Position numbers and translations under genes: made by a program
NCBI RefSeq assembly: GCF_002135415.1
Contig: NZ_NEGJ01000001.1
Span: forward strand, 310,001-374,000
Direction: 5' to 3'
Source of the DNA: Acinetobacter sp. ANC 3832
GTDB taxonomy: Bacteria > Pseudomonadota > Gammaproteobacteria > Pseudomonadales > Moraxellaceae
Length of the DNA: 64,000 nucleotides
The notes under the pieces: model-generated
Database searches by the model: none
The model's input: the letters and a program-made list of their open reading frames with translations, nothing else
Told to the model about the DNA's origin: nothing
In this document: positions 1 to 11,196 of the stretch, in pieces
Layout of the letters: each line of letters begins with the position of its first letter
Position numbering within the stretch: position 1 is the first letter of the stretch

Positions 1-1448
1 ATAAAGGCATCTAGCCCAAGTTCTTGCATCACATCCATCGCCATATGCAATTGCCCTTTACCACCATCAATCAGCAGTAAATCAGGCAACGGGGCTTTTT
101 TATAACGACGAATTAACGCTTGGCGCATGGCAGCGTAATCATCGCCACCCGTAATATCTTCAATAGAGAATTGACGATAATCACGCTTGCGTGCACCACC
201 TGCATCAAACACCACACAAGATGCAATGGTAGCTTCACCCATAGTATGTGAAATATCAAAGCACTCAATACTGTCAATCGGACGATCAACCACTTGTTCC
301 AGTTGATGAAAGCGTTCATTCAACTCTAAATGATTGGCCAATTTCCCCTTAATCGCATGTTGCACATTCATCTGCGCAAGTTCGAGCCATTCCGCACGAG
401 TTTCACGGACATTCGGCTTAATCTGAATTTTCTTTCCAAAATGTTGATGAAGTGCCTCCTCCATCTCTTTACGATCTGGAATATCGACATTAATAATCAA
501 CTCTGTTGGAATTTCATCGGCAACTTGAAAGTAAAAATTTGCCATAAAGTCAGAGAGCATTTGTCCTAAATCATCGCCTAACATATCTGGAAAATAGCTT
601 TTCCCACCGAGCATTTTTCCGTTACGCACATGCATAATCTGCACGCACGTCACCCCTGCTTGATAAGCAATGGCAAGAATATCGGCTTCGCCTTTGAGTT
701 TATAAATCGCCTGTTGTGACTGTACATCACGTAATAAAGCCATACGATCCCGATAGAACACTGCTTTTTCAAACTCTAATTGTTCGGCAGCTTGTTCCAT
801 TTTTTGGATCAATTCCTGATTCAATTCTTTGGTATCCCCCTTTAAGAATCGAATCGAATTTTCTACATCTTCGTTATATTCTTCAGGTGAAATCAGACCA
901 ACACATGGCGCAGTGCAACGCTTAATCTGATACTGTAAACACGGACGTTTACGCTGTGAAAAAAAACTATTTTCACACTGGCGCACATTAAATAGTTTTT
1001 GCAGAACAAGTAAGGTATCTCTTGCATTATAGGCACTTGGGTAGGGTCCAAAGAACTTACCGACTTGATGTTTACCTTTACCTCGCCCCGAAGCAATTCG
1101 TGGATATGGTTTATCTGCGGAAACAAATATATATACATAAGATTTATCATCCCGCAGCATAATATTGTACTGAGGACGATGTAATTTAATCAGGTTTTGT
1201 TCGAGTAATAAGGCTTCTGTTTCAGAACGAACGATTAGTGTTTCAATATCATAAATACGAGCCACTAAAGCCTGCGTTTTAGGATGTTCAATGGTTTTAA
1301 CAAAGTAGCTTGATACACGATTTTTTAGATTTTTGGCTTTCCCGACATATAAAAGTTCACCGTCTTTCCCAAGCATTTTATACACGCCGGGAAGTTGGGT
1401 CATATTGGTTAAAATCTTTTCAATATTTTCACGTGCGTTTTCGTTCAC
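1..1448 (-). CDS. uvrC: UvrABC system protein C (excinuclease subunit C), C-terminus cut by window edge
   Basis: UvrC makes the dual incisions in nucleotide excision repair after UvrAB mark the lesion. About 482 codons are visible; the family is about 600 residues, so roughly 115 C-terminal residues lie outside. The N-terminal GIY-YIG nuclease is seen as LPGVYKMLG followed by [13 protein letters not shown]-type middle region and the start of the RNase H-like endonuclease ([21 protein letters not shown]) follow. The start is taken as GTG at 1446-1448, which reads [13 protein letters not shown]. The frame is open further upstream, but no ATG start was found there. The gene reads out of the window on the minus strand. 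Confidence 0.93.
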   Translation of the reverse strand, partial: MNENARENIEKILTNMTQLPGVYKMLGKDGELLYVGKAKNLKNRVSSYFVKTIEHPKTQALVARIYDIETLIVRSETEALLLEQNLIKLHRPQYNIMLRDDKSYVYIFVSADKPYPRIASGRGKGKHQVGKFFGPYPSAYNARDTLLVLQKLFNVRQCENSFFSQRKRPCLQYQIKRCTAPCVGLISPEEYNEDVENSIRFLKGDTKELNQELIQKMEQAAEQLEFEKAVFYRDRMALLRDVQSQQAIYKLKGEADILAIAYQAGVTCVQIMHVRNGKMLGGKSYFPDMLGDDLGQMLSDFMANFYFQVADEIPTELIINVDIPDRKEMEEALHQHFGKKIQIKPNVRETRAEWLELAQMNVQHAIKGKLANHLELNERFHQLEQVVDRPIDSIECFDISHTMGEATIASCVVFDAGGARKRDYRQFSIEDITGGDDYAAMRQALIRRYKKAPLPDLLLIDGGKGQLHMAMDVMQELGLDAF

Positions 1449-1575
1449 AGTCGACTTTTTAAATTTAGAATATAAATAGATGATGTCGCTTGCTTCGTTG
1501 TTTTTCAAGTCTACTATTGATTCAATTTTAAATATTATCCTCTGCCACTCGTTTGATGAGTTATCCGCCTTCATT

Positions 1576-1610
1576 AATATTCCGATTGAAAGAATTTCAA
1601 TCGGAATATT
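1576..1610. terminator. Strong hairpin between uvrC and the lipoprotein gene
   Basis: A perfect 16-bp stem (1576-1591 with 1595-1610) closes on a 3-nt loop. It sits 12 nt downstream of the stop of the minus-strand lipoprotein gene. The flanks are T/A-rich but there is no clean U-run on the minus strand, so termination is inferred from stem strength and position. Confidence 0.6.
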
Positions 1611-1621
1611 TTATTTATAAG

Positions 1622-2599
1622 TTAATCTTTTAAATAAAACTCAGGCCATTTATCCCAAACCTCTAGTCTTCTTAATTCAGTTATTGCATCTGGTCTGAAC
1701 ATAGCAGCCTTAAAAGCGGTTTCATTCATATAATCACAGGTCAATTGATTTGGTTCAATTGTAAATATTTCATTTAGCGGATGATAAAATCCCCAATAAA
1801 TTTTATCATTAATACTGAGTTTTAGATTTGCTCTCTCTGGCTCATTATTATCTTTTTTATATTGTACCCAACTTACTTTACTCCATTGACCTGATTTATC
1901 TATTTCTGAATCCTCACCCACATGGCGGATAATCTTTTCTGGATAAAATTCAATATACTCTTGATTGGTTTGGGCGGATTGCTTTTGCCAACAAATCGAT
2001 CCTTGAGGAAATAGCTTATTCGATTCAGGATAACCTATACCTAAGATTGCTGCCATAATTTCAGCATTTGGACTTTTCTTTATTGCATGCATTGGATTAT
2101 TTTGATCACTTTCAATGGCCTTACCTGAAACATCTATTTTCTTATATTTCCAGGACAAAGCTAAAGGTCTTGATGTAACATAATTACTTACTGTATATTG
2201 CAGGTTTTCTCCATCAAAGTTGGCTTTTTCTCCTACTAAGTACTGAAAATGTTCTAATTGAGGTGGCATAATTGTCGAAATACCTTCCTCTGTAATGTAA
2301 TGTTGCAATATTTCTGTTTTAAAAATAGGTCTATCACTATATTCTACAAAAAAATTATTATTTGAATCAAAATGATATGTTTTATAATTAAAATAAACTG
2401 CTGAAAAAACAAATAATGATGTTAAATCATATTCACCACTAAAAGTATCAGTACTATATATTGGCGTTGGCGTTGGCGTTGGCGTTGGCGTTGGCGTTGG
2501 CGTTGGCGTTGGCGGATGATAAACCGATGGCTCATCCGAACCGCTACCACACGCAGATAAAACTAGCGCACACATTGAGAAAATAATCGCATTTTTCAT
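1622..2599 (-). CDS. Putative lipoprotein with Pro-Thr repeat linker
   Basis: The 325-residue protein starts MKNAIIFSMCALVLSAC, a lipoprotein signal peptide with lipobox LSAC (Cys17). A Ser/Gly/Asp-rich stretch and then a run of about nine Pro-Thr pairs (about residues 29-46) form a likely flexible tether from the membrane lipid. The remaining roughly 275 residues look globular and rich in Trp/Tyr (SICWQKQ, WSKVSWVQY, YWGFYHP). I recognise no domain. It is probably a surface or periplasmic lipoprotein of Acinetobacter. It appears to be a single-gene unit. Confidence 0.75.
   Translation of the reverse strand: MKNAIIFSMCALVLSACGSGSDEPSVYHPPTPTPTPTPTPTPTPTPIYSTDTFSGEYDLTSLFVFSAVYFNYKTYHFDSNNNFFVEYSDRPIFKTEILQHYITEEGISTIMPPQLEHFQYLVGEKANFDGENLQYTVSNYVTSRPLALSWKYKKIDVSGKAIESDQNNPMHAIKKSPNAEIMAAILGIGYPESNKLFPQGSICWQKQSAQTNQEYIEFYPEKIIRHVGEDSEIDKSGQWSKVSWVQYKKDNNEPERANLKLSINDKIYWGFYHPLNEIFTIEPNQLTCDYMNETAFKAAMFRPDAITELRRLEVWDKWPEFYLKD
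2463..2510. repeat. Hexanucleotide tandem repeat, 8 units of GGCGTT
   Basis: Eight perfect GGCGTT units lie inside the lipoprotein gene. Read on the minus strand they encode alternating Thr-Pro. The unit is a multiple of three, so copy-number change would alter linker length without shifting frame. Confidence 0.95.
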
Positions 2600-2720
2600 T
2601 CTGTAATTTCTTTTTGATTATATTTCACTATTATTAAAGAATAATGATTTAATATTCAAGTACTAACATATAAAGTTTTACTAACTTCTAAAATTTTTAA
2701 ATACTATAAGTTAAACCCAA

Positions 2721-2943
2721 TTATTTTAAATAGTTAGAGTTATTCCGAGCTTTACTCAACCCTTGATTAAAACCATGTAAAAGTGCCATAGATAATTCTT
2801 CAGCACTATTAATCCAAACCACCGCTATGTGATTGTTCTTGGATATGTAAACCTTTTTTATTTAGAAACTGTTGGATGCCTTCATGATCAGCATCAGCAA
2901 TATCATTATTTTCAGTACGCATAAACATTAATGAAAAATCCAT
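2721..2943 (-). pseudogene. Short frameshifted gene remnant
   Basis: A minus-strand frame opens with ATG at 2943 (MDFSLMFMRTENND...) and stops at 2809 after 44 residues. In the adjacent frame, protein-like sequence continues (IAVVWINSAEELSMALLHGF...) to a stop at 2721. Read together with one frameshift near 2825 they give about 73 continuous residues. I infer a decayed small gene. No family is recognised. It overlaps the start of the opposing 2931-3224 frame. Confidence 0.35.
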
Positions 2944-3224
2944 TTTACCTACTCCAACTCATTGAACTGATTCGTATCAGATTCACGCTTATGATCTTGT
3001 ATGATGATGACCACCGACTTTATTTAGAATATAAATCCTTATTTTGTATAGAACCTAAAAGCCGAATACCTATATTTCAGCCTGTTTTGACTCATAGATA
3101 TAACAATGTATTTTTAACATTTATGCTATCTATTGACCATTTTGACCAAACAACAACAATTGCTAAAGCCAAATTCCATTTCCTAAAATGCTTAAAAAAT
3201 AAAAACTGTAGAATAAAAATATGA
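2931..3224 (+). CDS. Doubtful 97-residue hypothetical protein
   Basis: The frame begins MKNPFYLLQLIELIRIRF and ends in a basic tail. It has no recognisable domain and no convincing ribosome-binding site. One feature favours it: its TGA stop overlaps the ATG of the next short frame in an ATGA arrangement (3221-3224), typical of coupled operon genes. It may be the 3' part of a decayed two-gene unit. It could equally be a chance frame in an AT-rich gap between the lipoprotein gene and fadB. Confidence 0.25.
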   Translation: MKNPFYLLQLIELIRIRFTLMILYDDDHRLYLEYKSLFCIEPKSRIPIFQPVLTHRYNNVFLTFMLSIDHFDQTTTIAKAKFHFLKCLKNKNCRIKI

Positions 3225-3280
3225 ATTTAAACAAAAACTTCATCCTACTTTTTATGTTAAGTTCTATAGCAAAGCCATAA
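3221..3280 (+). pseudogene. Truncated signal-peptide-like start
   Basis: The ATG overlaps the preceding stop by four bases. It encodes 19 residues, [19 protein letters not shown], that read as a complete hydrophobic export signal and then stop. This resembles the start of a secreted or lipoprotein gene whose body has been lost. It is too short to be confident. Confidence 0.25.
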
Positions 3281-3458
3281 AGCACAAGGTATTGCTACAA
3301 AAAAATTCATGACCCTTGCGTCACGGCTTGATACAACTTGTTATGTTCTTTTTAGATATAGTTATCGTAAGATTAGTGAAGTAGAAATTGTGTGCGGGAA
3401 ATGCATACATACTTCAAAACATCAACTTAGAAGTCCTCCAAAAAAAGGAGATCAGGGC

Positions 3459-5612
3459 ATGATCCACGCTGGCAATGCCATTACCGTCCAAATGCTTTCG
3501 GACGGAATCGCAGAATTCCGCTTTGACTTACAAGGTGAGTCGGTTAACAAATTCAACCGTACAACGATTGAAGACTTTAAAGCCGCTATTGCAGCCGTTA
3601 AAGCTGATAGTTCAATCAAAGGTTTAATCGTAACGTCTGCTAAATCTACTTTTATTGTAGGTGCTGACATCACTGAGTTTGGTGAAAACTTCGCTCAAGG
3701 TGAAAAAGCAATTGTGGACTGGGCAATGCCTGTTCATGAGATTTTTAACAGTTTTGAAGATTTAGATATTCCTAAAGTCGCTGCGATCAATGGTATTGCA
3801 TTGGGCGGTGGTTTTGAGATGTGCCTTGTATGTGACTACCGTGTCATGTCTGAAGCTGCTCAAGTGGGTTTACCAGAAGTTAAACTTGGGATCATCCCAG
3901 GCTTCGGTGGTACAGTTCGTTTAAGCCGTGTTATTGGTATTGATAATGCTGTTGAGTGGATTGCAACTTCTGCAAGCAAACGCCCTGCTGATGCACTGAA
4001 AGATGGTGCTGTAGATGCAGTTGTTGCTGCTGATAAACTACAAGATGCTGCTGTTGATTTGGTTAAACAAGCACTTTCTGGTCGTTTAGATTGGAAAGCA
4101 AAACGTCAAGAAAAATTAGAGCCTGTTAAATTAGACATGCTTGAACAAATGATGGCGTTTAACTCATCTAAAGGTGTGGTTCTTGCGAAAGCAAATCCTG
4201 CTCAATACCCTGCGCCAAAACTTCTTCTTGATTCACTTCAAGCAGGTGTTAGCCAGAAGCGTGATGAAGCATTAAAAATTGAAGCTGAAGCATTTGCTAA
4301 AGCTGCAGTAACACCACAAGCAGGTGCATTGATTGGCTTATTCATCAATGACCAAATTGTGAAAAAGGCATCTAAAAAACATGAAAAAGGTGCTCACCCT
4401 GTTAACCAAGCTGCTGTATTGGGTGCGGGTATTATGGGTGGCGGTATTGCTTACCAAGCAGCAAGCAAAGGCACACCAATTATCATGAAAGATATTGGTA
4501 ATCCACAACTTGCATTGGGTATGTCTGAAGCGAATGGCTTGTTAACCAAACAGGTTGAACGTAAGCGTATGACCCCTGCGAAAATGGGTGAAACCCTTGC
4601 TCGCATCCGTCCAACTTTAAGCTATGACGAATTCAAAGAAGTCGATATCGTCATTGAAGCTGTGACTGAAAATCCAAAAATTAAAGAAGCAGTATTGAAA
4701 GATACGGAAAGCAGAGTTCGTGACAACACGATTATTGCTTCGAATACTTCTACAATTTCAATTACTCGTCTTGCAAAAGCTTTAGCGCGTCCTGAAAACT
4801 TTGTGGGTATGCACTTCTTTAACCCAGTTCACATGATGCCTTTGGTTGAAGTGATCCGTGGTGAGAAAACATCTGAAGAAGCAATTGCAACGACTGTTGT
4901 ACTTGCTCAGAAAATGGGTAAAACACCAATCGTTGTAAATGACTGCCCGGGCTTCCTTGTGAACCGTGTATTGTTCCCTTACTTTGGTGCATTTGACCTT
5001 CTTCTGAAAGATGGTGCTGACTTCCAACAAGTCGACAAAGTGATGGAAAAATTCGGCTGGCCGATGGGTCCTGCTTATCTTATTGACGTTGTCGGTATTG
5101 ATACAGGTGTTCATGGTGCTGAAGTGATGGCTGAAGGTTTCCCAGACCGCATGAAGCCTAGCTACAAAGGCGCGATTGAAATCATGTATGAAAACAAACG
5201 TCTTGGTCAAAAAAATGACGTTGGTTTCTATAAATATGAGCTTGATCGTAAAGGCAAAAAAGCAAAAAATGTTGATCCAACAGCGTATGAGCTTGTTGCT
5301 TCTATGGCGACAACTGAAAAACACGAATTTGATGCTCAAGAAATCATTGATCGTATGATGCTGACTTTCTGTAACGAAACTGTTCGTTGCTTAGAAGACA
5401 ACATCGTTGCGACTGCTTCTGAAGCAGATATGGCGATGATTATGGGTGTTGGTTTCCCTCCATTCCGTGGTGGTCCATGTCGTTACATCGATCAAACAGG
5501 TGTAGCTGAGTATGTTGCTCTTTGCGACAAGTATGCACATTTAGGCAAGGCTTATGAAGCGCCACAAATGTTGCGTGATATGGCTACTAACAACAAAAAA
5601 TTCTACGGTTAA
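3459..5612 (+). CDS. fadB: Fatty acid oxidation complex subunit alpha FadB
   Basis: This is the multifunctional enoyl-CoA hydratase / 3-hydroxyacyl-CoA dehydrogenase subunit of the beta-oxidation complex (717 residues). The crotonase part is at the N-terminus ([34 protein letters not shown]). The NAD-binding dehydrogenase part carries [14 protein letters not shown] and continues through [18 protein letters not shown] 3459 is chosen because AAAAAAGGAG lies about 8 nt upstream and the protein then begins [13 protein letters not shown] as in Acinetobacter FadB. The longer open frame back to 3309 lacks a ribosome-binding site. fadA follows after 12 nt, so the two form an operon. Confidence 0.97.
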   Translation: MIHAGNAITVQMLSDGIAEFRFDLQGESVNKFNRTTIEDFKAAIAAVKADSSIKGLIVTSAKSTFIVGADITEFGENFAQGEKAIVDWAMPVHEIFNSFEDLDIPKVAAINGIALGGGFEMCLVCDYRVMSEAAQVGLPEVKLGIIPGFGGTVRLSRVIGIDNAVEWIATSASKRPADALKDGAVDAVVAADKLQDAAVDLVKQALSGRLDWKAKRQEKLEPVKLDMLEQMMAFNSSKGVVLAKANPAQYPAPKLLLDSLQAGVSQKRDEALKIEAEAFAKAAVTPQAGALIGLFINDQIVKKASKKHEKGAHPVNQAAVLGAGIMGGGIAYQAASKGTPIIMKDIGNPQLALGMSEANGLLTKQVERKRMTPAKMGETLARIRPTLSYDEFKEVDIVIEAVTENPKIKEAVLKDTESRVRDNTIIASNTSTISITRLAKALARPENFVGMHFFNPVHMMPLVEVIRGEKTSEEAIATTVVLAQKMGKTPIVVNDCPGFLVNRVLFPYFGAFDLLLKDGADFQQVDKVMEKFGWPMGPAYLIDVVGIDTGVHGAEVMAEGFPDRMKPSYKGAIEIMYENKRLGQKNDVGFYKYELDRKGKKAKNVDPTAYELVASMATTEKHEFDAQEIIDRMMLTFCNETVRCLEDNIVATASEADMAMIMGVGFPPFRGGPCRYIDQTGVAEYVALCDKYAHLGKAYEAPQMLRDMATNNKKFYG

Positions 5613-5624
5613 GGAGCAACGTGA

Positions 5625-6797
<1,173 letters not shown>

Positions 6798-6818
6798 TTT
6801 TTAAACACTAAGATAAAG

Positions 6819-6848
6819 AAACCCCGCTTATTGCGGGGTTTTTTTTAT
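6819..6848. terminator. Bidirectional terminator of fadBA and the HD-GHKL gene
   Basis: The stem AAACCCCGC / GCGGGGTTT with a 5-nt loop is followed by eight T on the plus strand. On the minus strand it is followed by a T-rich run, so it can serve both convergent genes. The stop codon of the minus-strand gene (6845-6847) lies within the T-run. Confidence 0.9.
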
Positions 6849-9847
6849 TTTTGAATCCAATCAGGATAAACAGCTTCAACAAGTTCTATTATTTTTTCCT
6901 CTAATCCTTGATATAGTTTTTGATAAGATTCTAAAGTTTTATCTTCATATTCCTCTGTCCTAGCCTTCCAAGTAAAGTTCACTAAGTCATTATTATCTAA
7001 ATAGTCTATTCTAAGATTTGGCTTTTTTTCGAGATCTTTGGAAAAAATATAGAATGGCAATATTAGATGCCTAACATTTAAATGTTTTAGTCCAACTAAC
7101 CTTTCTACTAAAATAGATTTAGTAAATAATGGTTCATATTCTTTGAAAAATTTTTCATCCAACCATTCATCATTAAAATTGATTCTTTTTCTATCACTTT
7201 GAATAGCATTTTTTATTTGATTGATTATTCTCATTTTATTTTCATCAGCACCCTCATATGCTTCTTTTGTGTATCTAATAATCTCAGCCCCTTTTACTTT
7301 TTCATTAAATACAAACCCACCTTTATCAATCCATTCTTGATCAAAAATTTGCTTAAACCAACCATTAAATGAATTAGGATAGACCAAGTCATTTTTTGAT
7401 AACTTTGACATATCAAAATCAGGATTCAAGAACTGATCTACGCAATAAAAATTAAATTTTTTTAATTTTGTTAGTTCGGTAAAGCTTTTATCATAAATAT
7501 TACATTTATTATTTTTATATTTATAATTTATCAAACTTTCTGTACCAAAAATTTTCATATTTTTCCATAAGATTTTGCTTTTATCATTATTATAATAAAA
7601 CTCAAATAGCTCAACTAAACTATCATCTTTTAAAATATTACTTAATGGAATTTTATATTTTTCTAAGATATGTCTACATAACTCATGCAAGAATTTATCA
7701 TCAATAAATTTATTTTCAAAACCCTTGCTCCACTCATTTCGATTTGTTTGTAGCGTATTTTTGGCATCAAAACCAAAAAACATCAGATATATACTAAATA
7801 CCTGCTGATAATATCTAATAGAACCAACATCTTGCCCTTTGAAGCCTCCATTTAAACTACCATAAAATTCATTTAAATTTGATCTATTCGATCCACTAAT
7901 TACAAAATAGAGGCTGTACTTCTCAACCCATATAGCATTTCTAAAACTTTCCTCATTTGGAGGAAAAATAACATTCAACTTCGTTTGCCAATTTTCATTA
8001 AATTCATAAGGAAAACATATTTTTTCCAACACATCATTTTTGATACTCTCTATTTGAGTAGCTATGTTAAAGATATCAAACATTTCTTCTTTTAGTGGAT
8101 CATGATCAGCATACAAAAACTGATATAATTTTGATGAATTAAAGGAATAACTTCTCGCTCTTCTTTTCTTCTTGAGTTTTAAAATTATAGTTGTACCTAT
8201 ATCTTTTTTTACATCTTTTTGTTCTTCGATAAAACAATAACCTCTTTTCGCATTTAGAGGGGAATTTAGCTCAATTTTATATGTTTTATAATCCGATGAA
8301 TTCGTACTAATAATCGTAATTTTTTGATCATCTTCCTCTATATCTTTTAAAAGCAAAAAAGCACTATGCAATCCTATTCCAAACTGTCCCGATGGTCTCA
8401 TCCATTTTGGCATTCTGTTAATTATTTTTTGACGCTCTATGTTTCGACTTGAGCCTGCTACTTTTTGCATATAATTTAAATCATGTAAACTAATACCAGT
8501 CCCTCTATCTTCAAGCTTAAACTCCCACCAAGCATCATCACTTCCATCAATTATTTCTATTCTTTCAAAAGACAATTTAATTGCATAATCCCTTAATATG
8601 CTTTGTATTTTTTTATCAAAAGGATGTGATTCTTTAGGTAACTTTATTTTTCCCTTTTCAAAATCACACCATACTTGTATTAACGTCGCATCAATTGCAT
8701 TTTGAATTAACTCCCTAAAAATGTTTGTATCATTTTTATATAACCCACTTCCTTCTAAGATTTCCAAAGCAGTACTTTCATCAATGGAAAATTTCATCGG
8801 TCTATTACTTAATAGAACCTTATTTCCTTGCATTTTCACATCTAATTGTTCAATAGTTGGTAGTGAACCAAATTTTAAATTAGGTACAATTAAGTTCCAT
8901 TGTGACATTTGATTTTGAAATTCTTCACGCATCCATCCAAACCAATTTTGAGTTTCAACATAAGACATTTCATCAGGACACTCAGCGACAAGCTTTACAG
9001 TTCGCTCATCAAGTTGAAATTCACGCAAAGATAAATGCTTATCATGATGATGCTTACTGACTGAAGGCATATTGCTGACATGCTTTGCCATTACAGGACA
9101 AAAACGATTGTCATCTAAATCAAATAGATCACCTAAGCGGAGTAAGCATCCTATAAAACGAGGATGACAATCTTCTGTTCCCAAACCTGTTTGTTTATAA
9201 GGAAGGGTTTCCATCAAAGTATCAAAACTCATACCATGAGAAACACAAATTTGCCCTAAATAGCGATAAATGCGATTGGGTAAAAGTTCAGTTCTAGGTG
9301 AAGTTATTCCTAAATCCTTAAATGGATCTTCGACGATTTTACCAACACGTTTGTCATGTCCACGTCTAAACCACTCAGCTACTAATTGACGATATTGTTC
9401 AATACCATCAAAAGGATGATCTACAGTCCCTATTGCTGATAACCAATTTTGTTCAACATAGGCTTGGCAAAATTTTTGAAGATCATGTCCTTTTTCATTT
9501 GCGATTGTTTGAATCATGAAATTAAAGTCAGGATTAGAATGTACTTCTTTAGCATTTTTAGCATCGACTAACATTCCAACATCATGCCAATACGCTGCTT
9601 CAAGAATCAGCCAAGTATCTATAGCACTTAATAAATCTATATCGTTTCCAAGAATCCGTTCAATATTGACTAAAATTTGCTGTGAATGTGAAGCATTATG
9701 ATTACTAAAATGTGGATAAAAACCACCAATATTTTCTAATGCCTTACCTACAAGTTTTTGATCAAACTCCCATTGTGCAAATAAAATTGCTACGTTGCCA
9801 TCTTCTTCACATTTTTTCTTCAAATGGGCGATTAAATTCGTGCTCAT
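6845..9847 (-). CDS. HD-domain / GHKL (Hsp90-like) ATPase protein
   Basis: This protein of 1000 residues combines two modules. An N-terminal HD-type hydrolase region has His50 and His54, then AAYWHDVGM with His88-Asp89, VSHGM with His204, and LGDLFDLDDNRF with Asp240. From about residue 360 there is a GHKL ATPase fold: N-box FRELIQNAIDA (Asn383), G1 box EDRGTG (Asp447) and G2 box GQFGIGLHSAF (487 onward). The C-terminal 450 residues are AT-rich, Asn/Lys/Phe-rich and unrecognised. It is not HtpG, which is encoded at 18.7 kb. The architecture resembles HD/Hsp90-like proteins described in bacterial conflict islands, but function is inferred. It is a single-gene unit. Confidence 0.8.
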   Translation of the reverse strand: MSTNLIAHLKKKCEEDGNVAILFAQWEFDQKLVGKALENIGGFYPHFSNHNASHSQQILVNIERILGNDIDLLSAIDTWLILEAAYWHDVGMLVDAKNAKEVHSNPDFNFMIQTIANEKGHDLQKFCQAYVEQNWLSAIGTVDHPFDGIEQYRQLVAEWFRRGHDKRVGKIVEDPFKDLGITSPRTELLPNRIYRYLGQICVSHGMSFDTLMETLPYKQTGLGTEDCHPRFIGCLLRLGDLFDLDDNRFCPVMAKHVSNMPSVSKHHHDKHLSLREFQLDERTVKLVAECPDEMSYVETQNWFGWMREEFQNQMSQWNLIVPNLKFGSLPTIEQLDVKMQGNKVLLSNRPMKFSIDESTALEILEGSGLYKNDTNIFRELIQNAIDATLIQVWCDFEKGKIKLPKESHPFDKKIQSILRDYAIKLSFERIEIIDGSDDAWWEFKLEDRGTGISLHDLNYMQKVAGSSRNIERQKIINRMPKWMRPSGQFGIGLHSAFLLLKDIEEDDQKITIISTNSSDYKTYKIELNSPLNAKRGYCFIEEQKDVKKDIGTTIILKLKKKRRARSYSFNSSKLYQFLYADHDPLKEEMFDIFNIATQIESIKNDVLEKICFPYEFNENWQTKLNVIFPPNEESFRNAIWVEKYSLYFVISGSNRSNLNEFYGSLNGGFKGQDVGSIRYYQQVFSIYLMFFGFDAKNTLQTNRNEWSKGFENKFIDDKFLHELCRHILEKYKIPLSNILKDDSLVELFEFYYNNDKSKILWKNMKIFGTESLINYKYKNNKCNIYDKSFTELTKLKKFNFYCVDQFLNPDFDMSKLSKNDLVYPNSFNGWFKQIFDQEWIDKGGFVFNEKVKGAEIIRYTKEAYEGADENKMRIINQIKNAIQSDRKRINFNDEWLDEKFFKEYEPLFTKSILVERLVGLKHLNVRHLILPFYIFSKDLEKKPNLRIDYLDNNDLVNFTWKARTEEYEDKTLESYQKLYQGLEEKIIELVEAVYPDWIQK

Positions 9848-9990
9848 AGGTAATTATCAATTATTTTAAAGTTATCGATATGTTAACAAATATTTAATTT
9901 TAATCACTACCTAACGGTTTTCTATCATCTAAATAAAAGGCTAGATCGAATCTTTATTACACTACTTTTAAAATCTTATCTAATAAGTAT

Positions 9991-10023
9991 AAAAAAGCCA
10001 ATCAACTCTAAACTGATTGGCTT
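9991..10023 (-). terminator. Terminator of the 10.1-10.6 kb gene
   Basis: A 10-bp stem AAGCCAATCA / TGATTGGCTT with a 9-nt loop is followed on the minus strand by six T. It lies about 40 nt after the stop of the minus-strand gene at 10064. Confidence 0.85.
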
Positions 10024-10063
10024 ACTTAAAATAAAAGTTTTATATCATTTATAAGCCTTACAC

Positions 10064-10552
10064 TTATCTCATCTGCCATTTATTATCTTTTAATTGTTGC
10101 AATAAATTCGGATCGATATTCAATTTCACTGTTCCACCACGAATGCCATCTACATTACTACGGTCAATACCAAACTGCTTCAGCAATGTAAATAAACCCG
10201 TGGTTGGGTCAGATGATTGTAAACCTGAAGCTACGGCTAATACATACTGCTGTAAAGCAGGAGAAAGCTGACTCATATCAGGCTCAGTGAGTTTCGGTTG
10301 CAGGTTAATCTCAGTAAAACTATCATCCACAACAAAATTTTGTATGTCACGCTCATTTTTAAGCATAAAACGCTGTAAAGCTTGGCGTACAGGTTTATCT
10401 TCCTGATATGGTACAAAACCCACTTCATCACGTAATTCAGATTCTGCCAAAACCGTTAAAGTCGGCAATTTAACTGCATCTTCAGCTTGGGCTATTGGCA
10501 TCCCAAGATAAGCAATTACAGCAATAAACATCGGGAATTTTATAAAGTTCAT
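10064..10552 (-). CDS. Hypothetical periplasmic protein
   Basis: This 162-residue protein has a signal peptide (hydrophobic core FIAVIAYLGM, cleavage near AQAED). The mature start, LPTLTVLAESELRDEVGFV, resembles the N-terminal segment before the plug of TonB-dependent receptors, but no barrel follows. The C-terminal half is amphipathic (SPALQQYVLAVASGL, LFTLLKQFGIDRSNV). No family is recognised. It is a single-gene unit. Confidence 0.65.
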   Translation of the reverse strand: MNFIKFPMFIAVIAYLGMPIAQAEDAVKLPTLTVLAESELRDEVGFVPYQEDKPVRQALQRFMLKNERDIQNFVVDDSFTEINLQPKLTEPDMSQLSPALQQYVLAVASGLQSSDPTTGLFTLLKQFGIDRSNVDGIRGGTVKLNIDPNLLQQLKDNKWQMR

Positions 10553-10662
10553 ACGCTTAAACCCGCAAAATTAACCATCATATAAAGACAATAAAATGAT
10601 TTGGTAAAATTGAATGCTACATGAAATAGACTATAACAAATGCTCTATAGATTCACTAGACC

Positions 10663-10944
10663 TTAGATAAACGGTTTTCTAAGACCTTCATTCAGCCAAT
10701 GCCTTTGCCCATTTTTTAATTCATTATCATGAATGGGATCGTTTAAATCTTCCCGATTTCCCCAAAACCAATTGCCCTTCTTATCTCTTCCAATACAACC
10801 AAGATCAAACTTGGTTTTAAAACTGACGTCATCTACACCTTCAAATTTGCCTGAACGTTCCTCATAAATATTGTATTTATCTTTGGCATAACAATCTCCA
10901 ATTATTTCAAAAATCTGCGCATCAGCATCTTCAAAAATACTCAA
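10663..10944 (-). CDS. Hypothetical 93-residue protein
   Basis: The small soluble protein starts MSIFEDADAQIFEIIGDCY and has aromatic, charged sequence (GNWFWGNREDLNDP) with no signal peptide. The composition looks like a real protein, but I recognise no family. It may be the remaining part of a larger gene, because the flanking DNA is AT-rich and contains another apparent remnant at 11010-11138. Confidence 0.45.
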   Translation of the reverse strand: MSIFEDADAQIFEIIGDCYAKDKYNIYEERSGKFEGVDDVSFKTKFDLGCIGRDKKGNWFWGNREDLNDPIHDNELKNGQRHWLNEGLRKPFI

Positions 10945-11009
10945 ACTGCTGCCATATTTTTAATTTTATGGATGAATAAACTTTAACTTATTTTTATAAG
11001 AATGATTAA

Positions 11010-11138
11010 AACAACTTCTTACTAAAACAAAACAATCCTTATAAATTTCCAAAATTCAAGCCCTGCTATGCTGATGATGAAAAAGCTTTATTTAAAGAAC
11101 GCTCTGTTCTCATTAAGCTATTTAATGATGCTGTGTAA
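11010..11138 (+). pseudogene. Possible 3' remnant of a lost gene
   Basis: An open frame without a start codon runs from a stop just before 11010 to TAA at 11136. Its later part reads as plausible protein (KPCYADDEKALFKERSV...). It has no initiation signal of its own and no identified family, so it is called a remnant with low confidence. Confidence 0.2.
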
Positions 11139-11196
11139 GAGCAAATAATAATCAATGCATTACAGAACAATACTTTTACATTACCCAAGGAATTTA

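Noticed and set aside
2463..2510. Phase-variable frameshift switch
   Set aside because: The unit is six bases, so changes stay in frame.
3309..3458. 50-codon N-terminal extension of FadB
   Set aside because: It lacks a ribosome-binding site; AAAAAAGGAG precedes ATG 3459, which gives the family-standard N-terminus.
4782..5339. 185-codon minus-strand open frame inside fadB
   Set aside because: It lies entirely antisense to conserved fadB motifs, with no ribosome-binding site and no protein-like composition.
6845..9847. Reading the large ATPase as a second HtpG/Hsp90
   Set aside because: It has an N-terminal HD region and lacks Hsp90 middle and C-terminal motifs; true HtpG is at 18732-20651.
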